Origin: SAR116 cluster alpha proteobacterium HIMB100
Lineage (GTDB): Bacteria; Pseudomonadota; Alphaproteobacteria; Puniceispirillales; Puniceispirillaceae
Length of the DNA stretch: 64,000 nucleotides
Direction: 5' to 3'
Assembly (NCBI GenBank): GCA_000238815.2
Contig: AFXB01000010.1
Location: 810,501 to 874,500, forward strand
Part shown: one piece after another, positions 20,199-29,828 of the stretch
Layout of the letters: every line of letters starts with the position of its first letter
Position numbering within the stretch: position 1 is the first letter of the stretch
Program-made: the position numbers and the translations under genes
Notes under the pieces: generated by a model
What the model was told of the DNA's origin: nothing
Database searches by the model: none
What the model saw: only the letters and a program-made list of their open reading frames with translations

Positions 20199-21149
20199 AT
20201 GTCGTCTCCGAAACATACTGTTCATGGTTGGGTGGTTCTGAACAAGCCAGTGGGCATGTCATCTGCCAAAGCGGTTGCCCTTGTCCGGCGATCCCTGGGC
20301 GGGGTGAAAACAGGCCATGCAGGTACGCTTGATCCCCTGGCCTGCGGGGTATTGCCAATCGCTGTTGGAGAGGCGACCAAAACCATCTCCTATGTGATGA
20401 CAGCTGAAAAATCCTATCATTTTACCGTCCGCTGGGGGGCTGAAACACAGACAGATGACACTGAAGGAGAGGTGACCCGTATGTCTGATCACCGTCCGTC
20501 TGTTGAGGATATAGCCGCAATTTTGCCGCGCTTTACCGGCCTGATTAATCAGGTTCCGCCAATTTTTTCAGCGGTGAAGTTCAAAGGAAAAAGGGCCTAT
20601 GCGCTGGCCAGAGACAGTCAGCGCAGTGGCCGTGATACAGCTGATCTTAAGCTGGCGTCACGACAAGTCATGATTCGCTCTTTTGAGATGATAGATCATA
20701 AAGACGAAGAGACCACATTTTCAGTGCGTTGCGGTAAGGGGACCTATATTCGCTCGCTTGCCCGTGATATGGGGCGGGCTCTTGGCTCTGCTGCACACGT
20801 GGTGTATCTGGAGCGCCGCTCTGTTGGTCGTTTTGACATCGATAAGTCAATTTCTCTGGATTTCTTTGAACAAATGGTCTACCGTGCGCGCGCGCATGAC
20901 TATGTCATTCCTGTTATGACCGCGCTGGACGACATCCCGGCACTGGCCATAACAGAACAGGAGGCAGAAAAACTGCGATTTGGACAGAGTGTGACTCTTG
21001 ACCAAAGACGGGCAGAAGCTTTCAGGGCAGCAGGCGATGATACAGAACAAGATCCTGTAACAGGGGTTGCGGCGTGTCATCAACAACCTGTGGCGATGGT
21101 GAAGCTGACGCAGCAGAATCTATCTCCTGTGCGGGTTTTAAACATCTAG
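20199..21149 (+). CDS. truB: tRNA pseudouridine(55) synthase
   Basis: Makes pseudouridine 55 in the T-loop of tRNAs. Catalytic Asp is in HAGTLDPLACGVL near residue 46; other family pieces are GWVVLNKPVGMSSA, YHFTVRWGAETQTDD and GTYIRSLARDMG. 316 residues from the ATG at 20199, which starts the family sequence; the open frame extends upstream into rbfA but without family similarity. Confidence 0.97.
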   Translation: MSSPKHTVHGWVVLNKPVGMSSAKAVALVRRSLGGVKTGHAGTLDPLACGVLPIAVGEATKTISYVMTAEKSYHFTVRWGAETQTDDTEGEVTRMSDHRPSVEDIAAILPRFTGLINQVPPIFSAVKFKGKRAYALARDSQRSGRDTADLKLASRQVMIRSFEMIDHKDEETTFSVRCGKGTYIRSLARDMGRALGSAAHVVYLERRSVGRFDIDKSISLDFFEQMVYRARAHDYVIPVMTALDDIPALAITEQEAEKLRFGQSVTLDQRRAEAFRAAGDDTEQDPVTGVAACHQQPVAMVKLTQQNLSPVRVLNI

Positions 21150-21196
21150 CTGATGCCTTGTGAACATTTGTTCGGGGCAGAATAAAGGAGAAGGTG

Positions 21197-21466
21197 ATGT
21201 CGATTACAAAAGAACGCAAAGCTGAACTGATTTCTGAGTTTGGTAAATCGGCAACTGATTCAGGCAGCGCTGCTGTTCAGGTGGCTATCCTGACAGATCG
21301 TATCCTGTATCTGACAGAGCATATGAAAACCCACAAAAAGGATTTCGCCTCTCGTCGGGGTCTATTGAAAATGGTTGGTCAAAGACGCCATTTGCTCGAT
21401 TACATCCGTAAAGGTGACGAGCAGGCCTACAAGGATCTGATCGCAAAATTGGGTCTTCGCCGTTAA
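21197..21466 (+). CDS. rpsO: 30S ribosomal protein S15
   Basis: Binds 16S rRNA early in 30S assembly. 89 residues; [12 protein letters not shown], then [14 protein letters not shown] and [18 protein letters not shown] are standard S15. ATG at 21197 with a strong ribosome site AAAGGAGAAGG (21184-21194); a GTG just upstream overlaps that site and is less likely. Confidence 0.98.
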   Translation: MSITKERKAELISEFGKSATDSGSAAVQVAILTDRILYLTEHMKTHKKDFASRRGLLKMVGQRRHLLDYIRKGDEQAYKDLIAKLGLRR

Positions 21467-21516
21467 CAGGCGCGCAGCAGCAGTTTTCCTTGCTGCCCAA
21501 CGATTTGAATTTAGCT

Positions 21517-21549
21517 ACGACGCCAGCTTTTTTGAAGGGCTGGCGTCGT
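21517..21549 (+). repeat. Perfect 11-bp hairpin in the rpsO-pnp interval
   Basis: ACGACGCCAGC (21517-21527), loop TTTTTTGAAGG, GCTGGCGTCGT (21539-21549). A T-run lies in the loop, not after the stem, so it does not fit an ordinary terminator. In E. coli this interval holds a terminator and an RNase III cleavage site; a similar role is inferred. Confidence 0.6.
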
Positions 21550-21866
21550 TGCATATGCTGTGCTTTTTGTTCGCCAAAATGCATTGTTTGTTGCAATTCA
21601 CCAGCAGGCATGTCATAGCTAGCGCGAAGTGAACAAGAAGAAAGAAGAAAGCTGAACCGCAAGTCGGAAGCATTGCGGGCGCCAGAATGGCAGGCAGATG
21701 ACCAGACAGAGTGTCACCTGCATCTATCGTCCTCATATTTCCAATTACATGTTCTGGCATTCAGATGCGTAAAGCCTGATGAGGTAGACCCGCATATGAG
21801 GTGAATTTCAGGCAAAAATCTGACAATCCCTTGAACCTGATCGCCAGCGCAACTGTCATTGGCCTG

Positions 21867-21905
21867 TCCTGACCTGTTTGTATCAGCTCTTCCTGACCTT
21901 GTTTG
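21867..21905 (+). repeat. Direct repeat upstream of pnp
   Basis: TCCTGACCTGTTTG (21867-21880) and TCCTGACCTTGTTTG (21891-21905) differ by one inserted T; spacing is 24 bases start to start. Located 35-70 bases before the pnp ATG. Function unknown. Confidence 0.5.
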
Positions 21906-21939
21906 GTTCACCGTATGTACCGATGATAGGAAAAAATAG

Positions 21940-24063
21940 ATGTTCAACATTTTTCGTAAAGATATCGACTGGGGCGGAAAGACAATTTCGCTTGAGACAG
22001 GCAAAATAGCCCGTCAGGCAGATGGGTGTGTTCTGGCTACTATGGGTGAGACCACCGTCTTATGTACTGCTGTTGCTGCCAAAAAAGCACGCCCGGGTCA
22101 GGATTTCTTTCCGCTCACTGTAAATTATCAGGAAAAGGCGTTCGCTGCGGGTAAAATTCCAGGCGGCTTTTTTAAGCGTGAAGGCCGGCCATCAGAAAAT
22201 GAAACACTGGTCAGCCGCCTGATTGACAGACCAATCCGGCCTCTTTTCCCTAAAGAATTTAAATGTGAAACACAGGTGATTTGTACTGTGCTGTCACATG
22301 ATATGGAAAATAACCCGGATATCGTCGCCATGGTCGGGGCGTCAGCTGCATTGACTTTGTCAGGCGTGCCGTTTTTCGGCCCAATCGCTGCTGCCCGTGT
22401 AGGCTTTGTTGATGGCGGCTATGTGCTGAACCCAACCTTGTCAGAAATGGATGACTCAGCTCTCGACCTTGTTGTGGCAGGTACAAAAGAAGGTGTTCTG
22501 ATGGTTGAATCAGAAGCATCAGAGCTGTCGGAAGACGTCATGCTGGGTGCGGTGACCTTTGGTCATGAGCAGATGCAAACCGTCATTGATGCGATTGTGG
22601 ATCTGGCCGAAGTTGCGGCAAAAGAACCACGCGATCTGCCTGAAGAAGCACCTGAAGCAGCTGATTTGCGTGATCGCCTTGCTGCCCTCAGAGACAAAAT
22701 TGAAGCTGCCTATGGCCATGCTGATAAAACGGCCCGCCAGGCTGCTGTGGCTGAGGTAAAGGCCGAAGCCTTAGAAGTTGCCGGAGCAGAAGCTGATGAA
22801 GTTCTGGTCGGCGGTTTGATGAAAGATTTAGAAGCAGACGTGGTCCGATCGTCAATCCTGAAGACCGGCATGCGGATTGATGGCCGCGATACGAAAACTG
22901 TTCGGCCGATCGTCGCTGAAGTGGGGCTGTTGCCGCGTACGCATGGCTCATCTTTGTTCACCCGTGGTGAGACACAAGCACTGGTCGTCTCTACATTGGG
23001 CACAGGTCAGGATGAGCAAATCATTGACGCGCTGACAGGTGAAAGCCGGGCCCGGTTCATGCTGCATTATAACTTCCCGCCTTATTCTGTGGGTGAGGCA
23101 GGCCGTGTGGGCTCTCCTGGTCGTCGTGAAATCGGTCATGGTAAATTGGCGTGGCGGTCACTGAATCCGCTGCTGCCATCGAAAGAAGAATTTCCATACA
23201 CTATTCGGGTGGTCTCAGAGATTACAGAATCGAATGGCTCATCGTCTATGGCCACAGTCTGCGGGACATCACTTGCGCTGATGGATGCTGGCGTACCTCT
23301 GGCCAAGCCAGTTGCGGGTATTGCGATGGGGCTGATCAAGGACGGTGATGAATTTGCGGTCCTGTCTGATATTCTGGGTGATGAGGATCATCTTGGCGAT
23401 ATGGACTTTAAGGTTGCTGGTACCGATGCCGGAATTACCGCGCTGCAGATGGATATTAAGATTACATCCATCACGCCTGAGATTATGCAGATTGCGTTGG
23501 CTCAGGCCCGGGACGGCCGGATTCACATCCTTGGTGAAATGGCCAAGGCGCTGACCACAGCACGTGATGGTCTGGCGGAATCTGCGCCGAAAATCACAAC
23601 CTTGAAGATCCCGGTAGATAAAATCCGCGAGGTGATCGGCCCGGGCGGTAAGATGATTCGTGAGATTGTCGAAGAAACCGGTGCAAAGATTGACATTGAA
23701 GATGATGGCAGCGTGTCTGTTGCAGCTGTCAGCCAAACTTCGAGTGATGCGGCTCTGGCTCGTATCCGTGAAATTGTGGCTGAACCTGAGCTGGGCGAGA
23801 TTTACACTGGTAAGGTTGTGAAAACCGTTGATTTTGGCGCGTTTGTCAACTTCCTTGGTGCGCGGGACGGTCTTGTCCACATCTCTGAAATGAAGAATGA
23901 GCGTGTTGCCCAGACCACCGACGTTTGTAAAGAAGGTGATATGGTCAAAGTCAAAGTTATCGGCTTTGATGATCGCGGCAAGGTCAAGCTGTCCATGAAG
24001 CGTGTTGATCAAGAAACAGGTGCTGATCTGGAAGCTGAAGCAGCAGACGATAAAGCTGAATAA
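21940..24063 (+). CDS. pnp: Polyribonucleotide nucleotidyltransferase (PNPase)
   Basis: 3'-5' phosphorolytic exoribonuclease of the RNA degradosome. Two RNase PH domains (about residues 10-230 and 310-545), separated by an all-alpha linker, then a KH domain (about 553-610, [15 protein letters not shown]) and an S1 domain (about 622-690, [15 protein letters not shown]). 707 residues with an acidic tail. Start ATG at 21940, with AGG in GATAGGAAAA upstream. Ends the operon at a strong bidirectional terminator. Confidence 0.98.
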   Translation: MFNIFRKDIDWGGKTISLETGKIARQADGCVLATMGETTVLCTAVAAKKARPGQDFFPLTVNYQEKAFAAGKIPGGFFKREGRPSENETLVSRLIDRPIRPLFPKEFKCETQVICTVLSHDMENNPDIVAMVGASAALTLSGVPFFGPIAAARVGFVDGGYVLNPTLSEMDDSALDLVVAGTKEGVLMVESEASELSEDVMLGAVTFGHEQMQTVIDAIVDLAEVAAKEPRDLPEEAPEAADLRDRLAALRDKIEAAYGHADKTARQAAVAEVKAEALEVAGAEADEVLVGGLMKDLEADVVRSSILKTGMRIDGRDTKTVRPIVAEVGLLPRTHGSSLFTRGETQALVVSTLGTGQDEQIIDALTGESRARFMLHYNFPPYSVGEAGRVGSPGRREIGHGKLAWRSLNPLLPSKEEFPYTIRVVSEITESNGSSSMATVCGTSLALMDAGVPLAKPVAGIAMGLIKDGDEFAVLSDILGDEDHLGDMDFKVAGTDAGITALQMDIKITSITPEIMQIALAQARDGRIHILGEMAKALTTARDGLAESAPKITTLKIPVDKIREVIGPGGKMIREIVEETGAKIDIEDDGSVSVAAVSQTSSDAALARIREIVAEPELGEIYTGKVVKTVDFGAFVNFLGARDGLVHISEMKNERVAQTTDVCKEGDMVKVKVIGFDDRGKVKLSMKRVDQETGADLEAEAADDKAE

Positions 24064-24086
24064 AGCCGTCCTGAACAGATAAAAAC

Positions 24087-24128
24087 AAAAAAGACATTTG
24101 CGGCCAGGCCTGCAGATGTCTTTTTTTT
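24087..24128. terminator. Bidirectional intrinsic terminator between pnp and fabI
   Basis: Long stem AAAAAAGACATTTGC paired with GCAGATGTCTTTTTT (15 pairs, one T-G), with GGCC/GGCC in the loop. Eight T's follow on the plus strand and the upstream A-run supplies the U-tract on the minus strand. It serves both convergent genes. Confidence 0.9.
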
Positions 24129-24156
24129 GTCTCTGAACGAGGCTTAATAAAGTTGC

Positions 24157-24939
24157 TTACTCAGCCTCATGCGGGACGCCGATATGGTGATAGCCGCCAT
24201 CTACGTAATGCGTCTCGCCAGTGACGCCAGAGGCCAGATCAGACAACAGATACACCGCGGCCCGGCCTACCTCGTCAATATCGGGATTCCGGCCCAGCGG
24301 GGCTTGCTGCTCAGAATGTCTGAAAATATGGCGTGCACCGGTAATCGCTGCTCCGGCCAGAGTGCGCATCGGCCCGGCTGACAAGGTGTTCACCCGAATA
24401 TTCTCCCCACCCAGATCAACCGCCAGGTACCGGGTAGAGGCTTCCAGTGCAGCTTTGGCCACGCCCATCACGTTATAATTCGGGGTGGTGCGGACCCCGC
24501 CAAGATAGGACATGGTCAAAAGCGAGCCGCCATGTGGCATCATCTTGCGTGCTTCTGCAGCCATTTCGGTAAAGGAAAAGGCAGAGATGAGCATGGTCTG
24601 CTCAAAATTTTCTCGGCTGGTGTTGTAATAAGGGCCTTTCAGCTCACTCTTGTCTGAAAAGCCTATTGCATGCACGAAAAAATCCAGACTGTCCCATCTT
24701 GTGCGCACAGCCGCAAATGTATCTGCCGCGGCAGTTTCTTCGGCGACATCACAGGGGATTAAAATGTCTGAGCCAACAGAAGCAGCTAAGGGCTCAAGAC
24801 GTTTTTTAAACCCTTCCAACTGATAGGTGAACGCCAGCTCAGCCCCTTGTGCCGCTGCTGCTGCCGCAATCCCCCAGGCAGCTGATTTTTCGTTCGCCAC
24901 CCCCATGATGAGGCCGCGTTTTCCCTCCAGAATACTCAT
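24157..24939 (-). CDS. fabI: Enoyl-[acyl-carrier-protein] reductase (NADH), FabI type
   Basis: Last reductive step of each fatty-acid elongation cycle; triclosan-target family. Family start GKRGLIMGVANEKSAAWGIA, catalytic Tyr/Lys in YNVMGVAK near residue 157-164, and SAGPMRTLAGAAI. 260 residues. Last gene of fabA-fabB-fabI on the minus strand, 36 bases after fabB; classic alphaproteobacterial order. Confidence 0.96.
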   Translation of the reverse strand: MSILEGKRGLIMGVANEKSAAWGIAAAAAAQGAELAFTYQLEGFKKRLEPLAASVGSDILIPCDVAEETAAADTFAAVRTRWDSLDFFVHAIGFSDKSELKGPYYNTSRENFEQTMLISAFSFTEMAAEARKMMPHGGSLLTMSYLGGVRTTPNYNVMGVAKAALEASTRYLAVDLGGENIRVNTLSAGPMRTLAGAAITGARHIFRHSEQQAPLGRNPDIDEVGRAAVYLLSDLASGVTGETHYVDGGYHHIGVPHEAE

Positions 24940-24975
24940 AAATCTGTCTCCTGGTGTTGTTTTTGTAAAAGGCGC

Positions 24976-26214
24976 TTAATCCTGCATCCGGGCAAGCGCC
25001 AATGTTGCATTTGTTCCGCCAAACCCAAAGCTGTTCGATAGCGCAAGATTAATGGTCTTATCATCCAATCTGGTGGTGGGCACAGGAATATCCCCAATCG
25101 CCGGATCAGGGGTGATGATATTGGCTGATGCGCCAATAAAATTATTCTGCATCATCAACAAGGTATAAATGGCTTCCTGTACGCCTGTTGCGCCAAGGGA
25201 ATGGCCGGTCAGTGATTTTGTTGAGGTAACAACAGGCAAATAGCCACGCGGACCAAACACAGCTCTTACGGCTTCTAACTCTTTAACATCGCCAACAGGT
25301 GTGGATGTGCCATGGGCGTTAATATAATCAACCGGCTGATCCAGCGGTACACCATTGAACCCATCCAGGGCCAGTTTCATACAACGCTGGGCCCCTTCTC
25401 CAGATGGGGCGACCATATCATGACCATCTGAATTTGCGCCATAGCCGACAACCTCAGCATAGATTTTCGCGCCGCGGGCCTTTGCATGTTCATAATCTTC
25501 CAAGACCACCATGCCGCCACCGCCAGCAATCACAAACCCATCACGGTCAGCATCATAAGCACGAGAGGCAAGTTCTGGCGTATCGTTATATTTCGAAGAC
25601 ATCGCGCCCATGGCGTCAAACAATACAGACAAGGTCCAATGCAGCTCTTCGCCGCCACCAGCAAACACAATATCCTGCATGCCATAGCGGATCGCATCTG
25701 TTCCGGCGGTGATGCAATGGGCAGAGGTTGAGCAGGCAGACGAAATCGAATAATTCACACCCTTAATTTCAAAGAAGGTTGCGATACAGGCAGAGACGGT
25801 TGAAGACATGCAGCGTGGGACCATATATGGGCCAACCCGCTTTGGGCCTTTTTCTCTTGTGGTGTCGAAGGCGGTCAGCATATTCGCTGTGGACGGGCCA
25901 CCTGATCCGGCAATCAGACCAGTACGCGGATTAGAGACATCCGCAGCTGTCAGGCCGGAATCTGCAACGGCCTGCTGCATAGCAACAACTGCATAGGCTG
26001 CCCCTTCGCCCATAAACCGCATTTGTTTGCGGTCAATATGCTCAGCAAGGTCGATATCAACAGCCCCTTTAACTTGCGAGCGGAAACCCAATTCGGCATA
26101 GTCAGGCGCGGCAACAATGCCTGAGCGGCTCTCCCGAAGAGATGCGGTGACCGCTTCTGCGTCTGTACCAATTGACGAGACAATTCCCAAACCGGTGATA
26201 ACAACGCGTCTCAT
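24976..26214 (-). CDS. fabB: Beta-ketoacyl-ACP synthase I
   Basis: Condensing enzyme needed to elongate unsaturated acyl-ACPs made by FabA. Thiolase-fold with the Cys-His-His triad visible: Cys in SSACSTSAH, His in [11 protein letters not shown] and His in TGHSLGATG. 412 residues. Its start codon overlaps the fabA stop by one base, so the two are translationally linked, as they are functionally. Confidence 0.96.
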   Translation of the reverse strand: MRRVVITGLGIVSSIGTDAEAVTASLRESRSGIVAAPDYAELGFRSQVKGAVDIDLAEHIDRKQMRFMGEGAAYAVVAMQQAVADSGLTAADVSNPRTGLIAGSGGPSTANMLTAFDTTREKGPKRVGPYMVPRCMSSTVSACIATFFEIKGVNYSISSACSTSAHCITAGTDAIRYGMQDIVFAGGGEELHWTLSVLFDAMGAMSSKYNDTPELASRAYDADRDGFVIAGGGGMVVLEDYEHAKARGAKIYAEVVGYGANSDGHDMVAPSGEGAQRCMKLALDGFNGVPLDQPVDYINAHGTSTPVGDVKELEAVRAVFGPRGYLPVVTSTKSLTGHSLGATGVQEAIYTLLMMQNNFIGASANIITPDPAIGDIPVPTTRLDDKTINLALSNSFGFGGTNATLALARMQD

Positions 26215-26735
26215 TATTCGCCTCCTTCTGCGCCAAACAGGCCAACGCGGATATCATTTGCCTCAAACACGGTTTCGCCGTCACATAATACGCACCCGTC
26301 AGCAATCCCCATAACCAGCCTGCGCATTAATACCCGTTTAATATGAAGCTGAAAGGTCACCAATTTGGCTGAAGGCAGGATTTGCCCGGTGAATTTCACT
26401 TCCCCTACGGACAAGGCCCGGCCTCTGCCTTGGCCACCCAGCCAGCCAAGATGGAAGCCAACTAACTGCCACAAGCCATCCATGCCCAAACAGCCTGGCA
26501 TAACCGGATCCCCTTCAAAATGACAAGGGAAGAACCATAGATCAGGATGGATATCCAGCTCAGCTTCAATAAAGCCTTTATCAAAATGACCACCGGTTTC
26601 GGTGATTTTTGTGATCCGGTCTGTCATCAGCATAGGCGGCAGAGGCAGCTGAGGATTTCCAGGGCCGAACAGCTCTCCTTTTGCGCAGGAGATCAGCTCA
26701 TCATAAGAAAAGGCATTTTTGTGGGTTAAAGACAT
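26214..26735 (-). CDS. fabA: 3-hydroxydecanoyl-ACP dehydratase/isomerase
   Basis: Introduces the cis double bond into C10 acyl-ACP, starting unsaturated fatty acid synthesis. The hot-dog fold active-site His is in [18 protein letters not shown] near residue 70-88, with the Asp in the same conserved stretch. 173 residues. First gene of the fabA-fabB-fabI operon. An 80-base gap before it may hold the promoter; in rhizobia an irr gene sits upstream, but here an SH3 protein gene does. Confidence 0.96.
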   Translation of the reverse strand: MSLTHKNAFSYDELISCAKGELFGPGNPQLPLPPMLMTDRITKITETGGHFDKGFIEAELDIHPDLWFFPCHFEGDPVMPGCLGMDGLWQLVGFHLGWLGGQGRGRALSVGEVKFTGQILPSAKLVTFQLHIKRVLMRRLVMGIADGCVLCDGETVFEANDIRVGLFGAEGGE

Positions 26736-26815
26736 GTGAAAACCTATTTTTTGTTTGCTGAGTAAAGTTTTAGACTAAATCTGGGGAAAAAACCACAATT
26801 CGCGATATTGATAAG

Positions 26816-27418
26816 CTAGTTCAGTGTTTCACCGGGCAAAACGCCCCAGAAACGTGACCGCTCCAGCCAACCTCTGGCGATATCAGAGCTCAGCCGGCAC
26901 CATGTTCCCTGACAATATTGAACCTCCATTAACACACCTGCTTCAGCTACGGCGGTGACGGCAGCCTGCGCATCTGGATCGGCTCTCAGCTTGGCGTTTG
27001 AACTTGTGATCACGCCAAATCGTTTTAACGAGACCAGCTGGCCATGAACCCAGCCAGTTACCCCTTCATGATCAACAACTTTTCGCCAGACATCAAATTC
27101 GGAAATTACCTTCAAGGGCAGATTTTTGCGGACATAGACCCACTGCAACGGATATTCATGTCCGGGACCAACACGCATATTGACCACATTTGATTTCAGC
27201 GACACAAATCGAGGCACAGGTAGCCCGGAGCCTCTAATCACTGTTCTGGCTTCTGGAACCTCAGCATTGATCTTATCCAGCGCCCATGCGGGTTGTTTTG
27301 CGAGCGAGAAGGTCAGCACAATACAGACGCCGGCACAGAGCAAAAGCAGTGCAGGCAGGCGGCAAAATTTTCCTGAGCGAATATATCTGAAAATGCTGTG
27401 AAACAAAGGTGTAGTCAT
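26816..27418 (-). CDS. Periplasmic SH3-domain protein
   Basis: Predicted exported protein. An N-terminal hydrophobic stretch (about residues 20-45) ends in a signal-peptide-like PAWALD. Two bacterial SH3-type repeats follow: one starting NVVNMRVGPGHEYPLQWVY (about 78-130) and one around SSNAKLRADPDAQAAV (about 138-190). 200 residues. Such proteins are common in alphaproteobacteria next to a 2-hydroxyacid dehydrogenase gene, which is also the case here (divergent). Ligand is probably cell wall, by inference. Confidence 0.8.
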   Translation of the reverse strand: MTTPLFHSIFRYIRSGKFCRLPALLLLCAGVCIVLTFSLAKQPAWALDKINAEVPEARTVIRGSGLPVPRFVSLKSNVVNMRVGPGHEYPLQWVYVRKNLPLKVISEFDVWRKVVDHEGVTGWVHGQLVSLKRFGVITSSNAKLRADPDAQAAVTAVAEAGVLMEVQYCQGTWCRLSSDIARGWLERSRFWGVLPGETLN

Positions 27419-27483
27419 GATGTTGTTTTAAATTTTATATCTTCGAGGGGATGCCAAAATTTTTGAGAAAGATATTATTTTCT

Positions 27484-27531
27484 GTTAAGCTTAGCAGAGG
27501 CGATGAATGTCATCGACAGCTTAGCTTTTTT
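27484..27531 (+). promoter_or_regulatory. Terminator-like structure in the leader of the 27.6 kb dehydrogenase gene
   Basis: Outer stem GTTAAGCT (27484-27491) with AGCTTAGC (27518-27525), inner hairpin CGATGA-ATG-TCATCG (27501-27515), then TTTTTT at 27526-27531. No plus-strand gene lies upstream that would need a terminator, so it may be an attenuator in the leader of the gene starting at 27595. Confidence 0.5.
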
Positions 27532-27594
27532 ATGGTCAAAAGAACACCGAAAATCCACTGACTGGATATGTCATCGTCAGGAGAATTGGTCGCA

Positions 27595-28575
27595 ATGAAA
27601 CCAAAGGTCATCTTAACCCGGAAATTGCCCGATAGTGTCGAAACCCGCATGCGTGAGCTGTTCGACGCGGAATTGAGCGCAGATGATGTCCAACTGTCTT
27701 CTGACGCACTGGTTCAGCTGATGCAGCAAGCAGACGTTCTGGTGCCAACTGTAACAGATAAAATAGATGCTGAGATGCTGGACCAGGCTGGTCCGCAGCT
27801 GAAGCTGATTGCCTCATTTGGAACAGGTGTTGACCATATTGATTTAGATGCAGCAAAAGCCAAAGGCATAACCGTCACAAATACCCCTGGTGTGCTGACA
27901 GAAGATACAGCTGATGTAGCGATGGCCTTGATCCTGGCCGTGCCGCGCCGGATTGCTGAAGGCGACAGCCGGGCCCGTTCAGGCAATTGGACAGGCTGGT
28001 CACCAACTGGAATGTTGGGACATCGGATCAATGGTAAGCGGCTCGGCATTATTGGTATGGGTCAGATCGGTCAGGCCATTGCGCGGCGCGCACGTGGCTT
28101 TGGCATGTCTGTTCATTATCATAACCGTAACCCGGTTCATCCCGCTATTGAAGAAGAGCTGGAGGCCACATATTGGGCAGATTTGGATGAAATGTTGCGG
28201 CGGATGGATATTGTGTCAGTCAATTGTCCGTCAACAGGGGCTACTGAAGGCCTGCTCTCTGCTGAACGTCTGGCGCTGATGCCGGATCATGCCTATTTGG
28301 TTAACACCGCCAGAGGTGAGATTGTTGATGAAGCGGCTCTGGCAGATATTCTGAAATCAGGCGGCATAGCTGGTGCCGGGCTGGATGTATATCAAAATGA
28401 GCCGCAGATCCCAGATGCCCTTCGCGAGTTGAATAATGTTGTGCTGCTTCCGCATATAGGTTCAGCCACAATCGAAGGTCGCCATGCCATGGGTGATAAG
28501 GTGATCATCAATATTCAGACATTTCTGGACGGACATACACCACCTGACCGTGTGGTGGCCGCGATGGTCTCGTAA
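27595..28575 (+). CDS. D-2-hydroxyacid dehydrogenase (glyoxylate/hydroxypyruvate reductase type)
   Basis: NAD(P)H-dependent reductase of 2-oxoacids, probably glyoxylate or hydroxypyruvate. Rossmann motif GIIGMGQIGQAIARRA near residue 146, catalytic Arg in NTARGEIVDE, Glu in DVYQNEPQ and His in LLPHIGSAT. 326 residues from the ATG at 27595, which has AGGAGA at 27579-27584; an upstream ATG at 27568 would add nine residues. Placement beside the SH3 gene is conserved in several alphaproteobacteria. Substrate is inferred. Confidence 0.88.
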   Translation: MKPKVILTRKLPDSVETRMRELFDAELSADDVQLSSDALVQLMQQADVLVPTVTDKIDAEMLDQAGPQLKLIASFGTGVDHIDLDAAKAKGITVTNTPGVLTEDTADVAMALILAVPRRIAEGDSRARSGNWTGWSPTGMLGHRINGKRLGIIGMGQIGQAIARRARGFGMSVHYHNRNPVHPAIEEELEATYWADLDEMLRRMDIVSVNCPSTGATEGLLSAERLALMPDHAYLVNTARGEIVDEAALADILKSGGIAGAGLDVYQNEPQIPDALRELNNVVLLPHIGSATIEGRHAMGDKVIINIQTFLDGHTPPDRVVAAMVS

Positions 28576-28599
28576 CTGGGTACTAAATCTGCCTGATTA

Positions 28600-29361
28600 T
28601 CACTGCCCGCCACAGACAGCACAGTTCGGATCAGGCGCGACTTCAATTTCTGTAAAGCTTGCGGATAAGCCATCATATAACATCAGCCGGCCAATAAGCG
28701 GCGCGCCTGTTCCAGTGATCAGCTTTATAACCTCTGCTGTCTGCAATGCGCCCATAACAAGCGTGGTTGATCCCAGAACACCTGCTGTTGAACATGACGG
28801 GGCCTGATCATAATCGAGCTCTGTTTGCGGGAAAATACAGCGCAGGCATGGGCTGTTTTCAGCCTGCGGGACGAAACAAGTAATCTGTCCGTCTGATCTG
28901 ACAGCCCCGGCAAAGACAAGGGCGATGCCATGGCTCTGGCATAAGTCATTCACAAGATAGCGTGTTTCTGCATTATCCGTGCAATCCACCACCAGATCAT
29001 GAGCCTTGATCAGATCGTCAGCAGTTTCAGCGCAGAATCTTTTGGTTTCGATCTGAAGGCTGATATCTGGGTTCAGAGCCTGTGCAAATGCTGCTGCACT
29101 CTCAGCCTTGTTCATGCCCAGCCTGTCCATCGTATGGGTAATCTGCCGGTTCAGATTGGTCAGTTCGACCTGGTCATCATCAACCAGAGTCAGATGCCCA
29201 ACACCTGCGCCGGCGAGCCCAGCAATAACAGGCGCGCCCAAACCGCCTGCCCCCAAGATAAGCACTTTTGCCTGAAGTAATTTTTTCTGACCTGGCTCGC
29301 CGATTTCCGGCATCACCACTTGCCGTGCGTAACGTTCAACCTCATGATCAGTCAAAATCAT
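28600..29361 (-). CDS. MoeB/ThiF/HesA-family adenylyltransferase
   Basis: Activates the C-terminus of a ubiquitin-like sulfur carrier (MoaD or ThiS) by adenylation for molybdopterin or thiamine synthesis. Nucleotide site [10 protein letters not shown] near residue 36, Arg finger region LNRQ, catalytic Cys region [11 protein letters not shown], and two zinc-binding CxxC pairs (CLRC, CAVC). 253 residues; no rhodanese domain. Starts with a 4-base overlap of the dut stop. Which carrier it serves cannot be told from this window. Confidence 0.9.
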   Translation of the reverse strand: MILTDHEVERYARQVVMPEIGEPGQKKLLQAKVLILGAGGLGAPVIAGLAGAGVGHLTLVDDDQVELTNLNRQITHTMDRLGMNKAESAAAFAQALNPDISLQIETKRFCAETADDLIKAHDLVVDCTDNAETRYLVNDLCQSHGIALVFAGAVRSDGQITCFVPQAENSPCLRCIFPQTELDYDQAPSCSTAGVLGSTTLVMGALQTAEVIKLITGTGAPLIGRLMLYDGLSASFTEIEVAPDPNCAVCGGQ

Positions 29362-29828
29362 GATATCTCTCCTGATGAGTTTTCATACAGGCCAGTTGAC
29401 CCGAAACCACCTGCCCCGCGGGCTGTCTCATCAAGCTCATCTGCAGTTTGGAAAGAAGCTTTCAGAACCGGGCTGAAAATCATCTGGGCAATCCGCATCC
29501 CATGTTCAATTGAAATTGTCTCTGTACCCAGATTGACCAGCAGAACTTTTATCTCGCCCCGATAATCGGCATCGATTGTGCCTGGCGCGTTGGCGACCGT
29601 CAGACCGTGTTTCAAAGCCAGGCCAGAACGCGGCCGAATTTGAGCTTCTACACCCTCTGGCATAGCCATAAACAAACCGGTTGGTACAGCAAGGCGAGCC
29701 GTAGGGGCCAGTGTTATCGGCCCATCTGGCAGCGCTGCTTGCAGGTCAACACCTGCAGACAGATCAGTCTGATAGGCTGGAAGGGGCAGGGATGAGGCTG
29801 CTTCATTTTGCTTCAGATAAATTTTCAT
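29358..29828 (-). CDS. dut: Deoxyuridine 5'-triphosphate nucleotidohydrolase
   Basis: Splits dUTP to dUMP, keeping uracil out of DNA. All trimeric dUTPase motifs are visible in order: [26 protein letters not shown], and the C-terminal [10 protein letters not shown]. 156 residues. Its first 26 bases overlap the end of coaBC and its end overlaps the moeB/thiF-type gene, so all three are likely cotranslated; coaBC-dut is a widespread pair. Confidence 0.97.
   Translation of the reverse strand: MKIYLKQNEAASSLPLPAYQTDLSAGVDLQAALPDGPITLAPTARLAVPTGLFMAMPEGVEAQIRPRSGLALKHGLTVANAPGTIDADYRGEIKVLLVNLGTETISIEHGMRIAQMIFSPVLKASFQTADELDETARGAGGFGSTGLYENSSGEIS

Larger units (their letters stand above)
21467..21939. 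other. Non-coding interval between rpsO and pnp
   Basis: 473 bases with no convincing gene on either strand. It holds a short GCAGCA/TGCTGC hairpin right after rpsO, a perfect 11-bp hairpin at 21517-21549, and two near-identical copies of TCCTGACC-T-TGTTTG at 21867-21880 and 21891-21905 close to the pnp start. It probably carries rpsO 3' end processing signals and the pnp promoter and leader, which are processed and autoregulated in E. coli. Confidence 0.6.

Noticed and set aside
21467-21939. tRNA or small RNA gene between rpsO and pnp
   Set aside because: No T-loop GTTCGA-type motif or cloverleaf arms could be found.
23269-24012. Long open frame of 247 codons on the minus strand inside pnp
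   Set aside because: It lies fully opposite conserved PNPase sequence and shows composition typical of an antisense shadow, with no domain.
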